Shown here piece after piece: positions 1 through 10,100 of a DNA stretch of 42,521 nucleotides (the first letter of the stretch is position 1; each line of letters begins with the position of its first letter). This DNA is from a virus. Under the pieces are notes generated by a model that saw only the letters and a list, made by a program, of their open reading frames with translations, was not told the origin of the DNA and did no database searches. Location: IMG/VR virus record IMGVR_UViG_3300032397_000033, positions 1-42,521 of that record; one strand, written 5' to 3'. Position numbers and translations under genes: made by a program.

Positions 1-125
1 ATTCGCTAAGGTTCCTAAGTTTACCCTCGCTGCTGCTGCATTGCTTAATCCTGCAAGATTGTTGTCCCTCCGAAGATAGTTTACACTGTCTGCGAATCTC
101 CAGTACGTTCCATTCGTGAAGGTCC
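1..125. repeat. 125-bp direct repeat of the window's right end (circular join)
   Basis: Bases 1-125 are identical to 42397-42521, and also match 42247-42371. An exact overlap at both ends of a contig usually marks a circular assembly or terminal redundancy. Here the overlap coincides with a tandem coding repeat, so the assembler probably stopped inside the repeat and copies may have been collapsed. Frame continuity across the join supports real adjacency of the two ends. Confidence 0.9.
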
Positions 126-486
126 GGTATGCTATATCTGCAGTATCACCGATCAATAGGTACGTTCCGGTATGATTGTGATTAGATGCTGCCTTTGCTG
201 CAAGTAAAGCTGCTTGACCGTTTACCGAATCCGGAGGATCACCCTTCCACTTGCCACTTACGACAGAATCAAAATATGCTTTGTTGAAATGAATTGAAGA
301 TGATCCTATGCTCGATCCATGATTTGTGTTTGGTAGAATGTCACCCAAGACTATCACTGTGTCTCTTAGGTGAATGTATCTAACACCGTTTTTGCTATAC
401 GTTACAATCGTATCATGCGCTGCGTTTCTTTGAGCATAGGCCATACCAGGTATCAACAAACAAAGTAATAGTAAAATCTTCTTCAT
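1..486 (-). CDS. Secreted tail-fibre-like protein, N-terminal part (continues across the contig join)
   Basis: This is the 5' 162 codons of a gene whose 3' part is at 41443-42521; both halves are in the same frame across the duplicated contig end, giving about 479 aa. ATG at 484-486 shares a base with the upstream stop (TAATG), which fixes the start. Residues 1-18 form a Sec signal peptide (MKKILLLLCLLIPGMAYA) followed by Gln. An Asn-His-Asn-His segment lies near residue 100, and the first 50-aa repeat containing NLAGLSNAAAARVNLGT follows. That motif is typical of tail-fibre and collar repeats in phages. I infer a receptor-binding or fibre component. A cleavable signal on a fibre protein is unusual. 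Confidence 0.75.
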   Translation of the reverse strand, partial: MKKILLLLCLLIPGMAYAQRNAAHDTIVTYSKNGVRYIHLRDTVIVLGDILPNTNHGSSIGSSSIHFNKAYFDSVVSGKWKGDPPDSVNGQAALLAAKAASNHNHTGTYLLIGDTADIAYRTFTNGTYWRFADSVNYLRRDNNLAGLSNAAAARVNLGTLAN

Positions 487-878
487 TATTGCTCCTTAAT
501 GGCCATGTAAGTAAGGTTTCCTGCGACTGGAGAATCCAAGTCAAAGCCGTCATTGTCAATATTTGATACCTGGCCGAGTACGTCGTATACTACTCCATCA
601 ACATCAACCACTTTTGCAAGCGTTACTATCGCACCTGTTAAAGCACTTGAGAAATTTACAGACTGACTTCCTGCGATAACGGCAACGGTTTTACATCTAT
701 GAATGTCAACACTTGAGTCAGCTACGAGATAATCTAATTCAGACCATTTTTTTACTCCATCACCAACCTTAACTTTATTAGTCGTTGTGTTGTATCCGAT
801 TTCACCGTCGTACAATACCGGATCTGCTGCTGCCCATTCTGCTGATGTTCCACGTCTAACTTGAATGGTTATTCTCAT
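486..878 (-). CDS. Mtd-N-like tail fibre / tail-tip protein
   Basis: A 130-aa protein. Residues 1-50 match the N-terminal module of phage tail fibres and the major tropism determinant family: RRGTSAEW near the start, then DPVLYDGEIGYNTTTNKVKV and GDG...W.ELDY. The module normally trimerizes and attaches the fibre. The remaining 80 residues are beta-rich and unrecognised. The start overlaps the upstream stop (TAATG at 876-880), and the stop overlaps the next start the same way, so the fibre genes are translationally coupled. It is much shorter than Mtd proteins (about 380 aa) and has no variable C-type-lectin domain, so it is probably an adaptor or short fibre. Confidence 0.75.
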   Translation of the reverse strand: MRITIQVRRGTSAEWAAADPVLYDGEIGYNTTTNKVKVGDGVKKWSELDYLVADSSVDIHRCKTVAVIAGSQSVNFSSALTGAIVTLAKVVDVDGVVYDVLGQVSNIDNDGFDLDSPVAGNLTYMAIKEQ

Positions 879-1279
879 TATGGTGCTCCCATATCAAAAG
901 TTATCATGGCGTTATCAAAATCTTCTACTTCACCTGCATCAAATGATAAATTATAAGAATGCGTATGATCTATTGGAGAATAAACACCTGAATGAGTATG
1001 GCCTGTCAAAGCATAACCACTATGAGTATGTGAACTTTGCGCAAAACCCGTGTGGCCTGCAGATGCATAAGATAAATTCGAGAGCAACGCGTGATTAGAA
1101 GTACCCCCATCTCCACCGCCATTGACCGCTACCGGAAGATCTCCGATTGTTCTTTCAATGTGTACGATCTCCGTGCCCAATCCATCGAATATCTCCTTCA
1201 GTCTGGAAATAAGTTCTTCGTGACTCAAATTATCGGTGATTAGCGATGCCAGCTTCTGAGTATTTATCATCTGTATCAT
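878..1279 (-). CDS. Tail fibre protein with repeated His-X-His motifs
   Basis: A 133-aa protein. Residues 1-50 are helical and probably coiled-coil. A glycine-rich hinge (GGGDGG) follows, then three HTH tripeptides (about residues 84-86, 94-96 and 105-107) within repeats of the form S/G-HTHSGxY. Repeated HxH motifs in trimeric phage fibres, such as the T4 long tail fibre tip, bind a line of metal ions; metal binding here is inferred. ATG at 1279 overlaps the stop of the 962-aa gene (ATGA). It lies between the nozzle-like gene and the Mtd-N-like protein, consistent with a fibre or attachment role. Confidence 0.65.
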   Translation of the reverse strand: MIQMINTQKLASLITDNLSHEELISRLKEIFDGLGTEIVHIERTIGDLPVAVNGGGDGGTSNHALLSNLSYASAGHTGFAQSSHTHSGYALTGHTHSGVYSPIDHTHSYNLSFDAGEVEDFDNAMITFDMGAP

Positions 1280-4164
1280 GGTTCGCTCAATATATCTCCT
1301 GATATTGGATTAAGCGTACACATCACAGCCAGCTTCTCAATCAATACGTTATAATCACTTGTCGATACAATGGTAGAAGCAGAGATTTTCAATCGGAACG
1401 ACTTCCCACGTGCATCATCACAAGGTTCAAAAATACCGTTTCTTTTCGTAGATGAAAATACAAAAGAATCACAAGCAGCAGCAGATCCGGCTACAAAAAC
1501 ATCTACCGTTATATCGACATCAGAAATATAATCTATCGATATCTTATCGACCTGTAGATCCATAAAATTACCTTCCGGTCCTACCGCGTCACTTGCATAG
1601 ATTTCATTAGTCTCATACTCCATGTTGAAATTTACAAGGTTGTGATAAGGATGAGATCTACCGATACTGAAGATCGCACTCTGTGTGAGAAAGTCTACCG
1701 TTCCGTTTATTTGACGGGAATAGGCAATCGGAACATCTGCAAAATCCTGAATCGACCATAGGGCAGTATCAAGATCAAAGATGTACTCCAACGAAGCTAA
1801 CGACACACGAAGTTGTCTCTCGAAGTCGTCTAAAACCGAGAATGAGGATTCCTTCACCGCATTTGCAATAGCTTTCCAATCCTCCAGCCACAATAGATTG
1901 AGTACCTCTTCACCTCTCATTGAATATCGAAGGATTGCACTGTAATCGTTACAGTAAAGATAATCCTCAAACACTTCCAACGATTTCACGCTACAAATTC
2001 CATTACCTTTAGAGATTATCTTTCTGTCATAACCACCGGAAGCATTTCGGTAGAGTACGATGATAGTGTTACTTTTGATTGCGACAATCTTATCATCCAG
2101 GTTAATGATCGCCTGCAGCTCATCACCATCGGAGTATTCAAGGTCAATTAAACATTCCGCTTTCAAAGGGAAGATATCATATTGAGTATTGCCATCACCA
2201 TGAACAGCAGAGATCATGATGGTATTTTTTAGATTCTGCGATGTGTAGACATTCACAGCATAAGCGATATCGCCCATCAGTGATACATGCGCCGGTCGGA
2301 TATAACCGACATCTGTTGTTGCACGGTCGATATTAGTTGATAGTTCAGGACCTGCTCCTACATTCCAATCAGCTTCTGTGATTTCCTTCTCGATGTAGAT
2401 CGTTCCGGTAACATCATCTTTTGTCCAGACATCTTCACCTGCTAATTCTATCAACAGAACGTGATTATACAATACATCATTGACACTCATATAAAAGTTG
2501 ATGTAACTTGCAGACTTCGGAATGACAGCCCGATCAAGCGTAAGAAGTATCTTTGGATTGCTTGGAGTCGTACTCCACGTGATACTGCTTGAAGCAAGAA
2601 CTGAAGATTCATTACCGTCATCATCTGAGAATGTGATCTTTCCGTAGTATGTACCAGGATTAAAATCAGAACCGTATTCGTTCCTGTCCATCGTAAAATC
2701 ATTGATAGGAAGAACCATCTTTGCAGATTCGCATACGATCTCATCCGTCTCATTTAGTGGAGACGTCCATCCCCATGTCTTTTCAGCAAGCATTGATTTT
2801 ATCAGTGAATCTGTGGAATCGCTACCAGTAGCAATGCGAATACCATCACTCACAGCGTAAAAGTGAGGATCAATATCATCTGTTAAATTTCCTTCACCGG
2901 CGTATTCCGGCATGTAAAACTTATAGAAATAAATCTTGTCATTGTCTGGAGGTAATCCTTCCGTTGGAAGACCTAAAGTTTTAATGTAGTAGGCATCATC
3001 AGGATAGTAATGGTGAGTCGTATCATAACCACATTCAGATATTACAAAGAAACGATCGACATCCGTAGAATCTTTGAAGTATGCGATATAACCTACAAAA
3101 GAGGAATCGTTAAATAACTCGCCGCTTGGATCTATGGTCTTAAAATCAAATGCAATACCATCGTCAATGTATATCTTGTCTGAATCCGGCATTGTGTAAT
3201 AACGTTTGAATAAGACGGCATCGATATATGCTGTATTATTGCTTCCGGCTAAATTTATTACTGATATGGCTACACCGAATTGATCACTATCGGTATCGTC
3301 CATCACTAATCCACCCCAATCATCCGAACTATCTCCATAGATTTTTTCTTCATCCGGAGTAAGAAGCCAATATATGTCTATTTTATCATCACCGAAAACA
3401 GCACCATCTTTTACAGCTCTTATGCTATTATCACCCATGCCTTGTATCGAAGCGTAACGAATGACTTTAACTTCCAATCCTACCAACGTACAACCTATAG
3501 GATGCGTATGATTCCATGTGACATTTTTAACCATCAGATACTTTGATACATCAAGATGTGTAAGCGCTACAGAAGCATAACTACCATCGTCTGCGGCAGC
3601 ATTACCAGGATTAGACCAGTCTATGGTCCCAACTGTGGCATCGTTCGTAAATGAAACGCCCGGGCAGAATCCATCCTCTACATCGAGAACCGTTTGTCTA
3701 AGGTGTGTAAATATGAAGAAATCGGTAAGGTCCTTCCATGAGTCTATCCATGCAGCACCAGACCAATATGGACGTACAAAAACGCAAAGACGATCTGTGG
3801 TAGGTGACGCGGTATAAAAGGCCGTCTTAGTGTATTTACCGACCAAGAATGTCAATTCCTTACCACCGTGCATCTTTGTATGGAAATTATAGTGACGGAT
3901 CCAGGTGATATCGCTTATCTTCCAGAGAGTCGGATTGATGTAGTTCGGTCCTTCTGCATTGGTGGATTGAGGGAGATTACCGTATTCAGCTTCACCATCA
4001 ATCCACTTTAGACCATAACCAGGTGCATTTTGGAGGGCGTTTTTCTTACGGTTCAGGACGAAGTTCTTTAAGCTCTTCGCAGATCCAACCGGAGGGGACG
4101 CGATCGATGTGATCAATCCCTTAAATTTATCGATCGGGATTGTGATTTTCTGCGGTTCAGACAA
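1276..4164 (-). CDS. Large tail nozzle / stabilization-like protein
   Basis: A 962-aa protein opening with IPIDKFKGL and then GSAKSLKNFVLNRKKNAL, the N-terminal style of podovirus tail tubular/stabilization proteins (P22 gp10-like, and the 'stabilization protein' of Bacteroidetes phages). The rest is beta-rich with a few repeated Tyr/Asp loops and no signal peptide. The only plausible start is TTG at 4162-4164, directly after the stop of the 327-aa gene, with a GAGGAAG ribosome site upstream. It follows the connector-like genes and precedes the fibre genes, which fits the distal tail. Assignment rests on order, size and the N-terminal motif; it could instead be another large tail protein. Confidence 0.55.
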   Translation of the reverse strand: MSEPQKITIPIDKFKGLITSIASPPVGSAKSLKNFVLNRKKNALQNAPGYGLKWIDGEAEYGNLPQSTNAEGPNYINPTLWKISDITWIRHYNFHTKMHGGKELTFLVGKYTKTAFYTASPTTDRLCVFVRPYWSGAAWIDSWKDLTDFFIFTHLRQTVLDVEDGFCPGVSFTNDATVGTIDWSNPGNAAADDGSYASVALTHLDVSKYLMVKNVTWNHTHPIGCTLVGLEVKVIRYASIQGMGDNSIRAVKDGAVFGDDKIDIYWLLTPDEEKIYGDSSDDWGGLVMDDTDSDQFGVAISVINLAGSNNTAYIDAVLFKRYYTMPDSDKIYIDDGIAFDFKTIDPSGELFNDSSFVGYIAYFKDSTDVDRFFVISECGYDTTHHYYPDDAYYIKTLGLPTEGLPPDNDKIYFYKFYMPEYAGEGNLTDDIDPHFYAVSDGIRIATGSDSTDSLIKSMLAEKTWGWTSPLNETDEIVCESAKMVLPINDFTMDRNEYGSDFNPGTYYGKITFSDDDGNESSVLASSSITWSTTPSNPKILLTLDRAVIPKSASYINFYMSVNDVLYNHVLLIELAGEDVWTKDDVTGTIYIEKEITEADWNVGAGPELSTNIDRATTDVGYIRPAHVSLMGDIAYAVNVYTSQNLKNTIMISAVHGDGNTQYDIFPLKAECLIDLEYSDGDELQAIINLDDKIVAIKSNTIIVLYRNASGGYDRKIISKGNGICSVKSLEVFEDYLYCNDYSAILRYSMRGEEVLNLLWLEDWKAIANAVKESSFSVLDDFERQLRVSLASLEYIFDLDTALWSIQDFADVPIAYSRQINGTVDFLTQSAIFSIGRSHPYHNLVNFNMEYETNEIYASDAVGPEGNFMDLQVDKISIDYISDVDITVDVFVAGSAAACDSFVFSSTKRNGIFEPCDDARGKSFRLKISASTIVSTSDYNVLIEKLAVMCTLNPISGDILSEP

Positions 4165-5148
4165 TTACTTGTTCTTCCTCTCAATCGCCTTCTGTTTGTT
4201 CGCTTCAGCAGCTTCATACATCTTTGCATGAGCAGTTAATCGAGCAGTGAGATCCTCTTTCGGTTTTTCACCCAAATGTTGCAGGAATTTCGCAGTAACT
4301 TCATCATTGATGATCTGATTATACTCCGGTGGTATCATGATGGTTGAATCTTCGGTATCGTCAGTGTAAATAGCGGGTTTACCACGATATTCCATCGTTG
4401 GAGTACCAATAGGATCGGCACTACTACCAACGTGAAACACAATCGTATCACCACGTTGGATGTAACCGACACGAGTTTGTTTTGACGGTATTCTTGGAAG
4501 GTCCCGGAATTTGTCGATGTCCACGAATTGATCAAATACCTTTTGATTTCCCCTGTCTACCTCGTCATAGATAGCAAAAATCTCTTTAACGTAGAGTCCG
4601 GATATGTCTGCCGTTAGAGCCGAAAGACTTTTAATGATGATTACACTTATGCAAGGTGGGGCGGGTAAACTCCAAGTTTCGATTTCTCCTGCAATTATTT
4701 CAGCAGTTACATCCGATCCGGAATCAATAACCCTTGCAACACAACTATATTTAATCTTCGCAGCACCAGGTGGATAATCGTCATCACCTATGTTGACACT
4801 TCTACAGACTGTTATGAAAAGTAGCGATCCGGCTTGGAACGTGCCGGACGATCTGGCTATATTAAGAGGGGCCGTTAAGTCTGTGTGTGAATATGATACG
4901 ATGTCATGCAGCCGTTCTCCCTCATTAATTTGATGGGTATCAGCTTGAAGTTCAATGTCCGATGCAATCGTAAGCAAAGATGTCATGTTATAGAATGGAT
5001 CAGCTAACCCATCAAGCATAGCGTAGATCTTCATCAGTGAATCGTTGATGTATTGCTTCCTTATAACGGCATCGATGTCGGCATCCGCTTTGCCGATTGC
5101 CTGTAAACATCCATAGTCCAATTCACGGAAGGTTAGATAATTTTTCAT
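4165..5148 (-). CDS. Virion protein, probable head-tail connector/tail component
   Basis: A 327-aa protein with no signal peptide or membrane segment. The N-terminal third is helical, the middle is beta-rich, and the C-terminus is a basic helical tail ending in a Lys/Arg/Asn cluster. ATG at 5148 has a good ribosome site (AAGGAG, 6 bases upstream). The stop abuts the TTG start of the 962-aa protein. I recognise no family. Its position in the connector-tail segment argues for a structural role. Confidence 0.5.
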   Translation of the reverse strand: MKNYLTFRELDYGCLQAIGKADADIDAVIRKQYINDSLMKIYAMLDGLADPFYNMTSLLTIASDIELQADTHQINEGERLHDIVSYSHTDLTAPLNIARSSGTFQAGSLLFITVCRSVNIGDDDYPPGAAKIKYSCVARVIDSGSDVTAEIIAGEIETWSLPAPPCISVIIIKSLSALTADISGLYVKEIFAIYDEVDRGNQKVFDQFVDIDKFRDLPRIPSKQTRVGYIQRGDTIVFHVGSSADPIGTPTMEYRGKPAIYTDDTEDSTIMIPPEYNQIINDEVTAKFLQHLGEKPKEDLTARLTAHAKMYEAAEANKQKAIERKNK

Positions 5149-5158
5149 TTATTACTCC

Positions 5159-6034
5159 TTATAGTGATAATTTTTTATCGTTGATCGCATTAGCGACCAT
5201 TATGTTCACAATATCATCGTCCCAAAACTTTGCCAGTTCGATGTCGGTAGTAGATCCACTGTACGATACCAAAAATTCATATACATCGAGTATCTCATCT
5301 GATGTCGGCAGACCGTCACCCGCAAGGATCACCTTCTTTGTACTCACAAACCTCTGGATGTACCCATTGTAAATCTTCGATGTAGCACCAGCCGGTTTCA
5401 ATCTCCCTCTCATCATGAATTTACGGTTGACATCATCAGAGGTGAACACGCTACTCATCGTAGCAGTTAATTCCTTTGTCGAATAAACAAACGCACCAGG
5501 AGCAGTCGAGAGATACTTTCCGGTATCTGCCACTCCTACACTCACCGTGATATCATCATGATTTTTCACGTAACGGATAGATACCGCAGTAGCTATTGCA
5601 CTCGGAAGAACATAGATCCGGTCTAAGTATTCATAGTAATAAGGGTTCGTTAGGGTAGGCAGGATCGTACCGTGTTTACCAGCGACTACATCTATCACTT
5701 GAGATGCCGGTACGCGGTGGAACTTGTACGATCCGTCAGTGAAATATACTTCGATGACGTGATTTAAGTCCGCAGGTTTTACAATGTATCCACCGGTAAT
5801 GGGTATATTATTATCCGATGTACGCAAGTATTCCGGTACAAGTTCCCCGAAACCACCGGCAAGCGTCTTGAAACATTGCTCAACGATGTTACGGATAGCA
5901 TTGTTCTGATGAAGGCTCAATCTTGCAGATGAGAACCTTCTATTTGTGTCGTCCGATGAATCGGCATAAGTTCTTGCATCACCTAAACGTCTTGCAGCTC
6001 TTAAAATGTTATCGTTGAATCTTTCTGTTGACAT
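5159..6034 (-). CDS. Virion protein in the connector region, unknown fold
   Basis: A 291-aa protein. Its first 50 residues are Arg/Ser/Asn-rich and helical; the rest alternates beta strands with aromatic loops (YYYEYLDRIYVLP, and ADTGKYLS further on). It has no transmembrane segment or signal peptide. It follows the 207-aa adaptor-like gene by one base and precedes the 327-aa gene by a short gap with a ribosome site. In this class such genes usually encode head completion or tail tube components. No catalytic motif is visible, so I assign only a structural role, by context. Confidence 0.5.
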   Translation of the reverse strand: MSTERFNDNILRAARRLGDARTYADSSDDTNRRFSSARLSLHQNNAIRNIVEQCFKTLAGGFGELVPEYLRTSDNNIPITGGYIVKPADLNHVIEVYFTDGSYKFHRVPASQVIDVVAGKHGTILPTLTNPYYYEYLDRIYVLPSAIATAVSIRYVKNHDDITVSVGVADTGKYLSTAPGAFVYSTKELTATMSSVFTSDDVNRKFMMRGRLKPAGATSKIYNGYIQRFVSTKKVILAGDGLPTSDEILDVYEFLVSYSGSTTDIELAKFWDDDIVNIMVANAINDKKLSL

Positions 6035-6035
6035 A

Positions 6036-6659
6036 TTAGTACCCTATGTTGTCTGAAGAATGTTTACGTCTTATCACACCTTTTGCAGTCTCATTCATCA
6101 TTGAATTCATTCTTGTTGATGCTAATGAATTAAATTTATCAAATGCTTCCGGTACAACTTCCGATACTACTCCCCACTCCAAAGCTTCATCCCATCCATC
6201 CTCGAGCTCGGGTTCCGTGTTAAGATCAATCTTTTTTGACGAGAGACCATAATAGAATAGATCGAGCTCATCACCAGTCACGGCAGGTGTAGGATGGAAG
6301 TATGCGTACTTATCCCATACGAACATTGCTACTGGATTACCGGAGAGGTATGGATTATTAGATATGAACTCGACCCAAGAGGATGATGTCACAATGATCT
6401 GCAATTCCTTCACAGACCAATTGATAGGCAATATGATCGCCGATATCTTGTGAAACCTACCAGACAAGGAATATGTATTTGTGCCAGCTTCGAGTATCAT
6501 CCTGGAATGTCTTTTAGCAGCGCAGTAATCCTGACATAGTTTGAATTCCACTTTATTAAGCAGTTCAAGTATACGGTCCGCATCTATGCCAGTTACTTTC
6601 AGCGTGGACAATCTCCACTCTATTGCGCTTACAAGGTTCTTCGTTCTATTGAATGACAT
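6036..6659 (-). CDS. Head-tail adaptor-like protein
   Basis: A 207-aa protein with helices flanking a beta core. Features typical of podovirus adaptor proteins are visible: an N-terminal helical segment (about 1-50), a central section with WDKYAYFHPTPAV, then the pattern LDLFYYG...ELEDGWDEALEWGVVSEV, close to the 'YYY.P..L......W..AL..Y...E' signature of connector adaptors. These proteins form the ring under the portal. The start ATG directly follows the stop of the 156-aa gene. Assignment is by motif pattern and gene order, with no catalytic residue to confirm it. Confidence 0.55.
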   Translation of the reverse strand: MSFNRTKNLVSAIEWRLSTLKVTGIDADRILELLNKVEFKLCQDYCAAKRHSRMILEAGTNTYSLSGRFHKISAIILPINWSVKELQIIVTSSSWVEFISNNPYLSGNPVAMFVWDKYAYFHPTPAVTGDELDLFYYGLSSKKIDLNTEPELEDGWDEALEWGVVSEVVPEAFDKFNSLASTRMNSMMNETAKGVIRRKHSSDNIGY

Positions 6660-7130
6660 TTAAGATAGTCCTAACTTCAATTTTTCTCTCACGATATCCT
6701 GTTCAAGATCAAACTTGATCCTTTGAGAATCCTCTTCAGCAAGTCTTTTTGTCGCAAGGTACACCAGGAGCGCTTTAGCCGGCTGCGGTACGTCCAGCTT
6801 ACTGTTTACTGCGACCGGATTGATGGAATTTCTTGTAAACTCGAATCCTATCCGACTTGCTTCAGTGTAGACAGCAACCTTGATGAAAACATAAAGGAAG
6901 TTTCCAGATTGAGAAAATGCAAATTCCGGAGCAGAAGTAGAAGAGAGATAACCGAAAAGTGTAGAGGATGGTACTGGTGATGTTGACGGTGCGCTCATCA
7001 TATCATCGTCCCACATTGTTACTTGCTTTACTTTGTGGATCAGGACAGACTTCAGATCGAATGCGAAGATCTTACCCTGTGTACCAGCAGCGATCTCAGT
7101 ACCATCGGATATTAAATTTCCAAATGCCAT
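6660..7130 (-). CDS. Small virion protein (possible head closure/decoration)
   Basis: A 156-aa protein. The first 110 residues are beta-rich with a Ser/Thr/Pro loop. The last 45 form a charged amphipathic helix (AKALLVYLATKRLAEEDSQR and onward) of the kind that packs against capsid or connector rings. It has no signal peptide, unlike its larger upstream neighbour. Start ATG at 7130 follows an AAGGTGAT ribosome site. I recognise no family. Placement between tailspike and adaptor genes suggests a small structural protein. Confidence 0.45.
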   Translation of the reverse strand: MAFGNLISDGTEIAAGTQGKIFAFDLKSVLIHKVKQVTMWDDDMMSAPSTSPVPSSTLFGYLSSTSAPEFAFSQSGNFLYVFIKVAVYTEASRIGFEFTRNSINPVAVNSKLDVPQPAKALLVYLATKRLAEEDSQRIKFDLEQDIVREKLKLGLS

Positions 7131-7152
7131 ATATCACCTTTTTATTTAATTA

Positions 7153-10100
7153 TTACCTTACCGGATAACCTACGCCACTGAGATACGTACCACCATTTTT
7201 AGTGAGATTATTCAGCGCATCGGTATCGTAGGCATTGTTTAGCCACTTCCAGTTTCCTCTTGATTGTCCTGCGGGAGGAGTACCGAGTATTCCCAAAGTC
7301 CAAATGTTTTTAACATCATCCTGAGTCATACCGTAACCGACTACGATCTGATATTGACCAATTTCACCTTTCCAGAATCCGGATGAAGTTAGGGAGTTCC
7401 GACCAACAAACAACTGACCAAGATTTTCTATTTTACCGTAATCGCATAGATTGAATCCTGCACCTGTTACGGATACCGTATCTTGATAGAATTTTGTGTT
7501 GGTGGCTATACCATGATTCATATTGTAAACTAACGTCAGTAAACGCCAGGTAGAATCATTTGCGTTAGCCGTAACACCATTCCATGTTTGATAGTAATCA
7601 TCAGTACCATCGGCTAATGTCCATGTGAAAATATTAGAAGTAGAACCGGCGTGGAGTCTAAAACCGGAAGTTGCGGGAGTCTTACTGCTATCTATGGTAG
7701 ATGCTATTACCTGCGGAGTCGAAATCGTCGTTGTTGAATGTCTAACCCAAGCATTGATTGTAAAAGGTCTGCGTTGATATAGACGAACACTATCAAGATA
7801 AATTGTTTCTACTCCACTGCCATTCGCTTTAACCCAAATTTTTGCACCGATGGTGGTAGATTTTCCTCTGAATATCATCTGCTTGTGATACCAGGTATTT
7901 ACTGTCATACCACCGAGTTGTTTAACGCTATCACCTACTCCCATTCTTGGATAATTAGAGCCGGATGTATGCCTAATCCTAAATTCAAATACGTACCAGT
8001 GATCCGTCAATATTTCACCAAAATTAACAGCCATGAGTTTGACAGTATCCGTTGAACTTGACGCATCAAACGACATACGCAAAGATTTTGAACTGCCTCC
8101 GAATGCGGTATCACCTTGTGCAATGGAAGATCCAACACCTGTGACGGCCCAGTTACCTGTACCTAATTCAAAATTCCTATCAGTGATAGAATTGATAAGC
8201 TCAGTGCTATCGAATGATAGATTAGAGGGCGGGGATGCACTTGTTAAATAATCAGGAGTTGACCCGCTTAATTTTATCGACCAGGCCGTAACAGCCGGAG
8301 GAGTCACTCCACCAGAAACACTATTACTGATCCTGCTCCAGTTTGTGCCGTCGCTTGCTTTGACAGCAAACCAATAATCCGATGCACCATTAAGGCCGGA
8401 TCCCATATAGAGTTGAATTGTTCCAGAAGTATCAGGTACTTTCACTTCTGAAAATGCAGTAGCCGTAAACCAATCAGCACTATCAACACTGTCGGTTAAT
8501 TGATAACGAATGCTGTAGGATGATGCTATACCTGTAATAGAATCGTCACCAACCGCAAACCATCTTAGATACGCTTTTGTTCTATCGGTGCTCATCGAGT
8601 CTAATGACAGTACGATTGGAGCAGGTCTTATGTTATCTACCGCTTCGGTAGTTTGTTCAAACGGGCCGATATCCGCAGATGCTCCTAATGGTATCGACAC
8701 TCCAATTATATCTGCGGTAATACTCATCCAGGAGGGACAAGTGTATCCGTTATTTATGGCTTGAGATCCTGTGAGAGGTTTGTAGTTGTTAATGATTGAC
8801 AATCTGTTTGGTGATATTGATGGATTATCGGATCTATTATTGGCAATTATATCACCTACGACTTCTGAGTTGAATGTTGCCACAGAAATTGGAGTACAGT
8901 TATCAGGTGATTCTCTGTAAACAACGGTATTTAATGTACTATCAGAAAAAATAATATTATTCCGGAAAGTACCTGCACCGATATTCGGTGTTATGACAAG
9001 TCCGGCAAATTTGCTTGACACAAGAACAGGAAAAGGATTTTTACTGCAATTCTGTAGTATGTTGTTTAAAACAAAACAATGAGTAACCGTGGGGCCGTTC
9101 TGCATTGATATTCCTGCGTCATCGGTATTGCCTATATAATTATTCGCAACTACTACACTATCGCAATATGCGCCTCCGTCTATGTAGGCAATCAATACTC
9201 CTTTGGCTTCTGCGTTGTTACCACCCACCCAATTCCATCCAGGATTTTTCTCATACACCGTATCAATAATGTTACCTACGAATATAGTTTTCTTACCTGC
9301 AATCTGAGATTGACAGGCCATGTTGTGTATGTAGTTATTCCTGATAATATTCAGTACGGCTGAAGTATCACGATAGGAATGTATGTCAAACGCTCTCCCA
9401 TAGTCTGTACCTCCTGTAAATTCATTGTGATCTATTAGCCAATATCTTGTTTGATAAGGATTAGCCGTCGCTGCCATGTTAAACGCTGAGTGATCGCATG
9501 ACTTAATTCTGTTGTAGGCGAATCGACCACTATCACCATCTACTATTTGAACTCCATCGAATATAGCGTAACCAACATCCGCAGTTTTAGGAGCTTCGTA
9601 TGTATGGTGAATCGTATCATTATAATCTAACAAGTTTGCTAATATTATAAATGAATCACATCCTACTCCCCTAATACCGGTAACGAAGTCTTTGATCGTA
9701 CACGAATCGACGAAAAATTTCCTACCGCCACTCAGTTTTAATGATGTTCCACCTTCAAGTTGTAAATTTCTGATTCTTATGTTACTTCTGGAAACACTAT
9801 TTATGGCGTATGAATAAACTGGTAATGTACCTGGAGATCTTCCACCTGGAGACTCTATTCCAGAATATATATCTGGAGGCTGGAGTGTTGTAGAGCCAGT
9901 CCATATATAAAGCAAACCGCCTGAAGTCCAATACCAACGCCATCTTGAATTGACTCCGGCTAATGTTGCAGCTTGGCCGTATTCTTTGCCGTCGAGCCAT
10001 ATCCGTAATGGATTTGCAGGACAAGAGAAAAACCAAACAGTGTCAGTTGGTGCGTTTCTATTAGTCCAACTACTTGCGGTTCCAGATCCAGTTATCGTAT

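Noticed and set aside
1-125. True short direct terminal repeats of a linear virion genome
   Set aside because: The repeat is part of a coding tandem repeat that also occurs internally at 42247, so the contig end is explained by assembly; terminal repeats cannot be claimed.
486-878. Diversity-generating retroelement suggested by the Mtd-N-like domain
   Set aside because: No reverse transcriptase, no variable C-type-lectin region and no template repeat were found.
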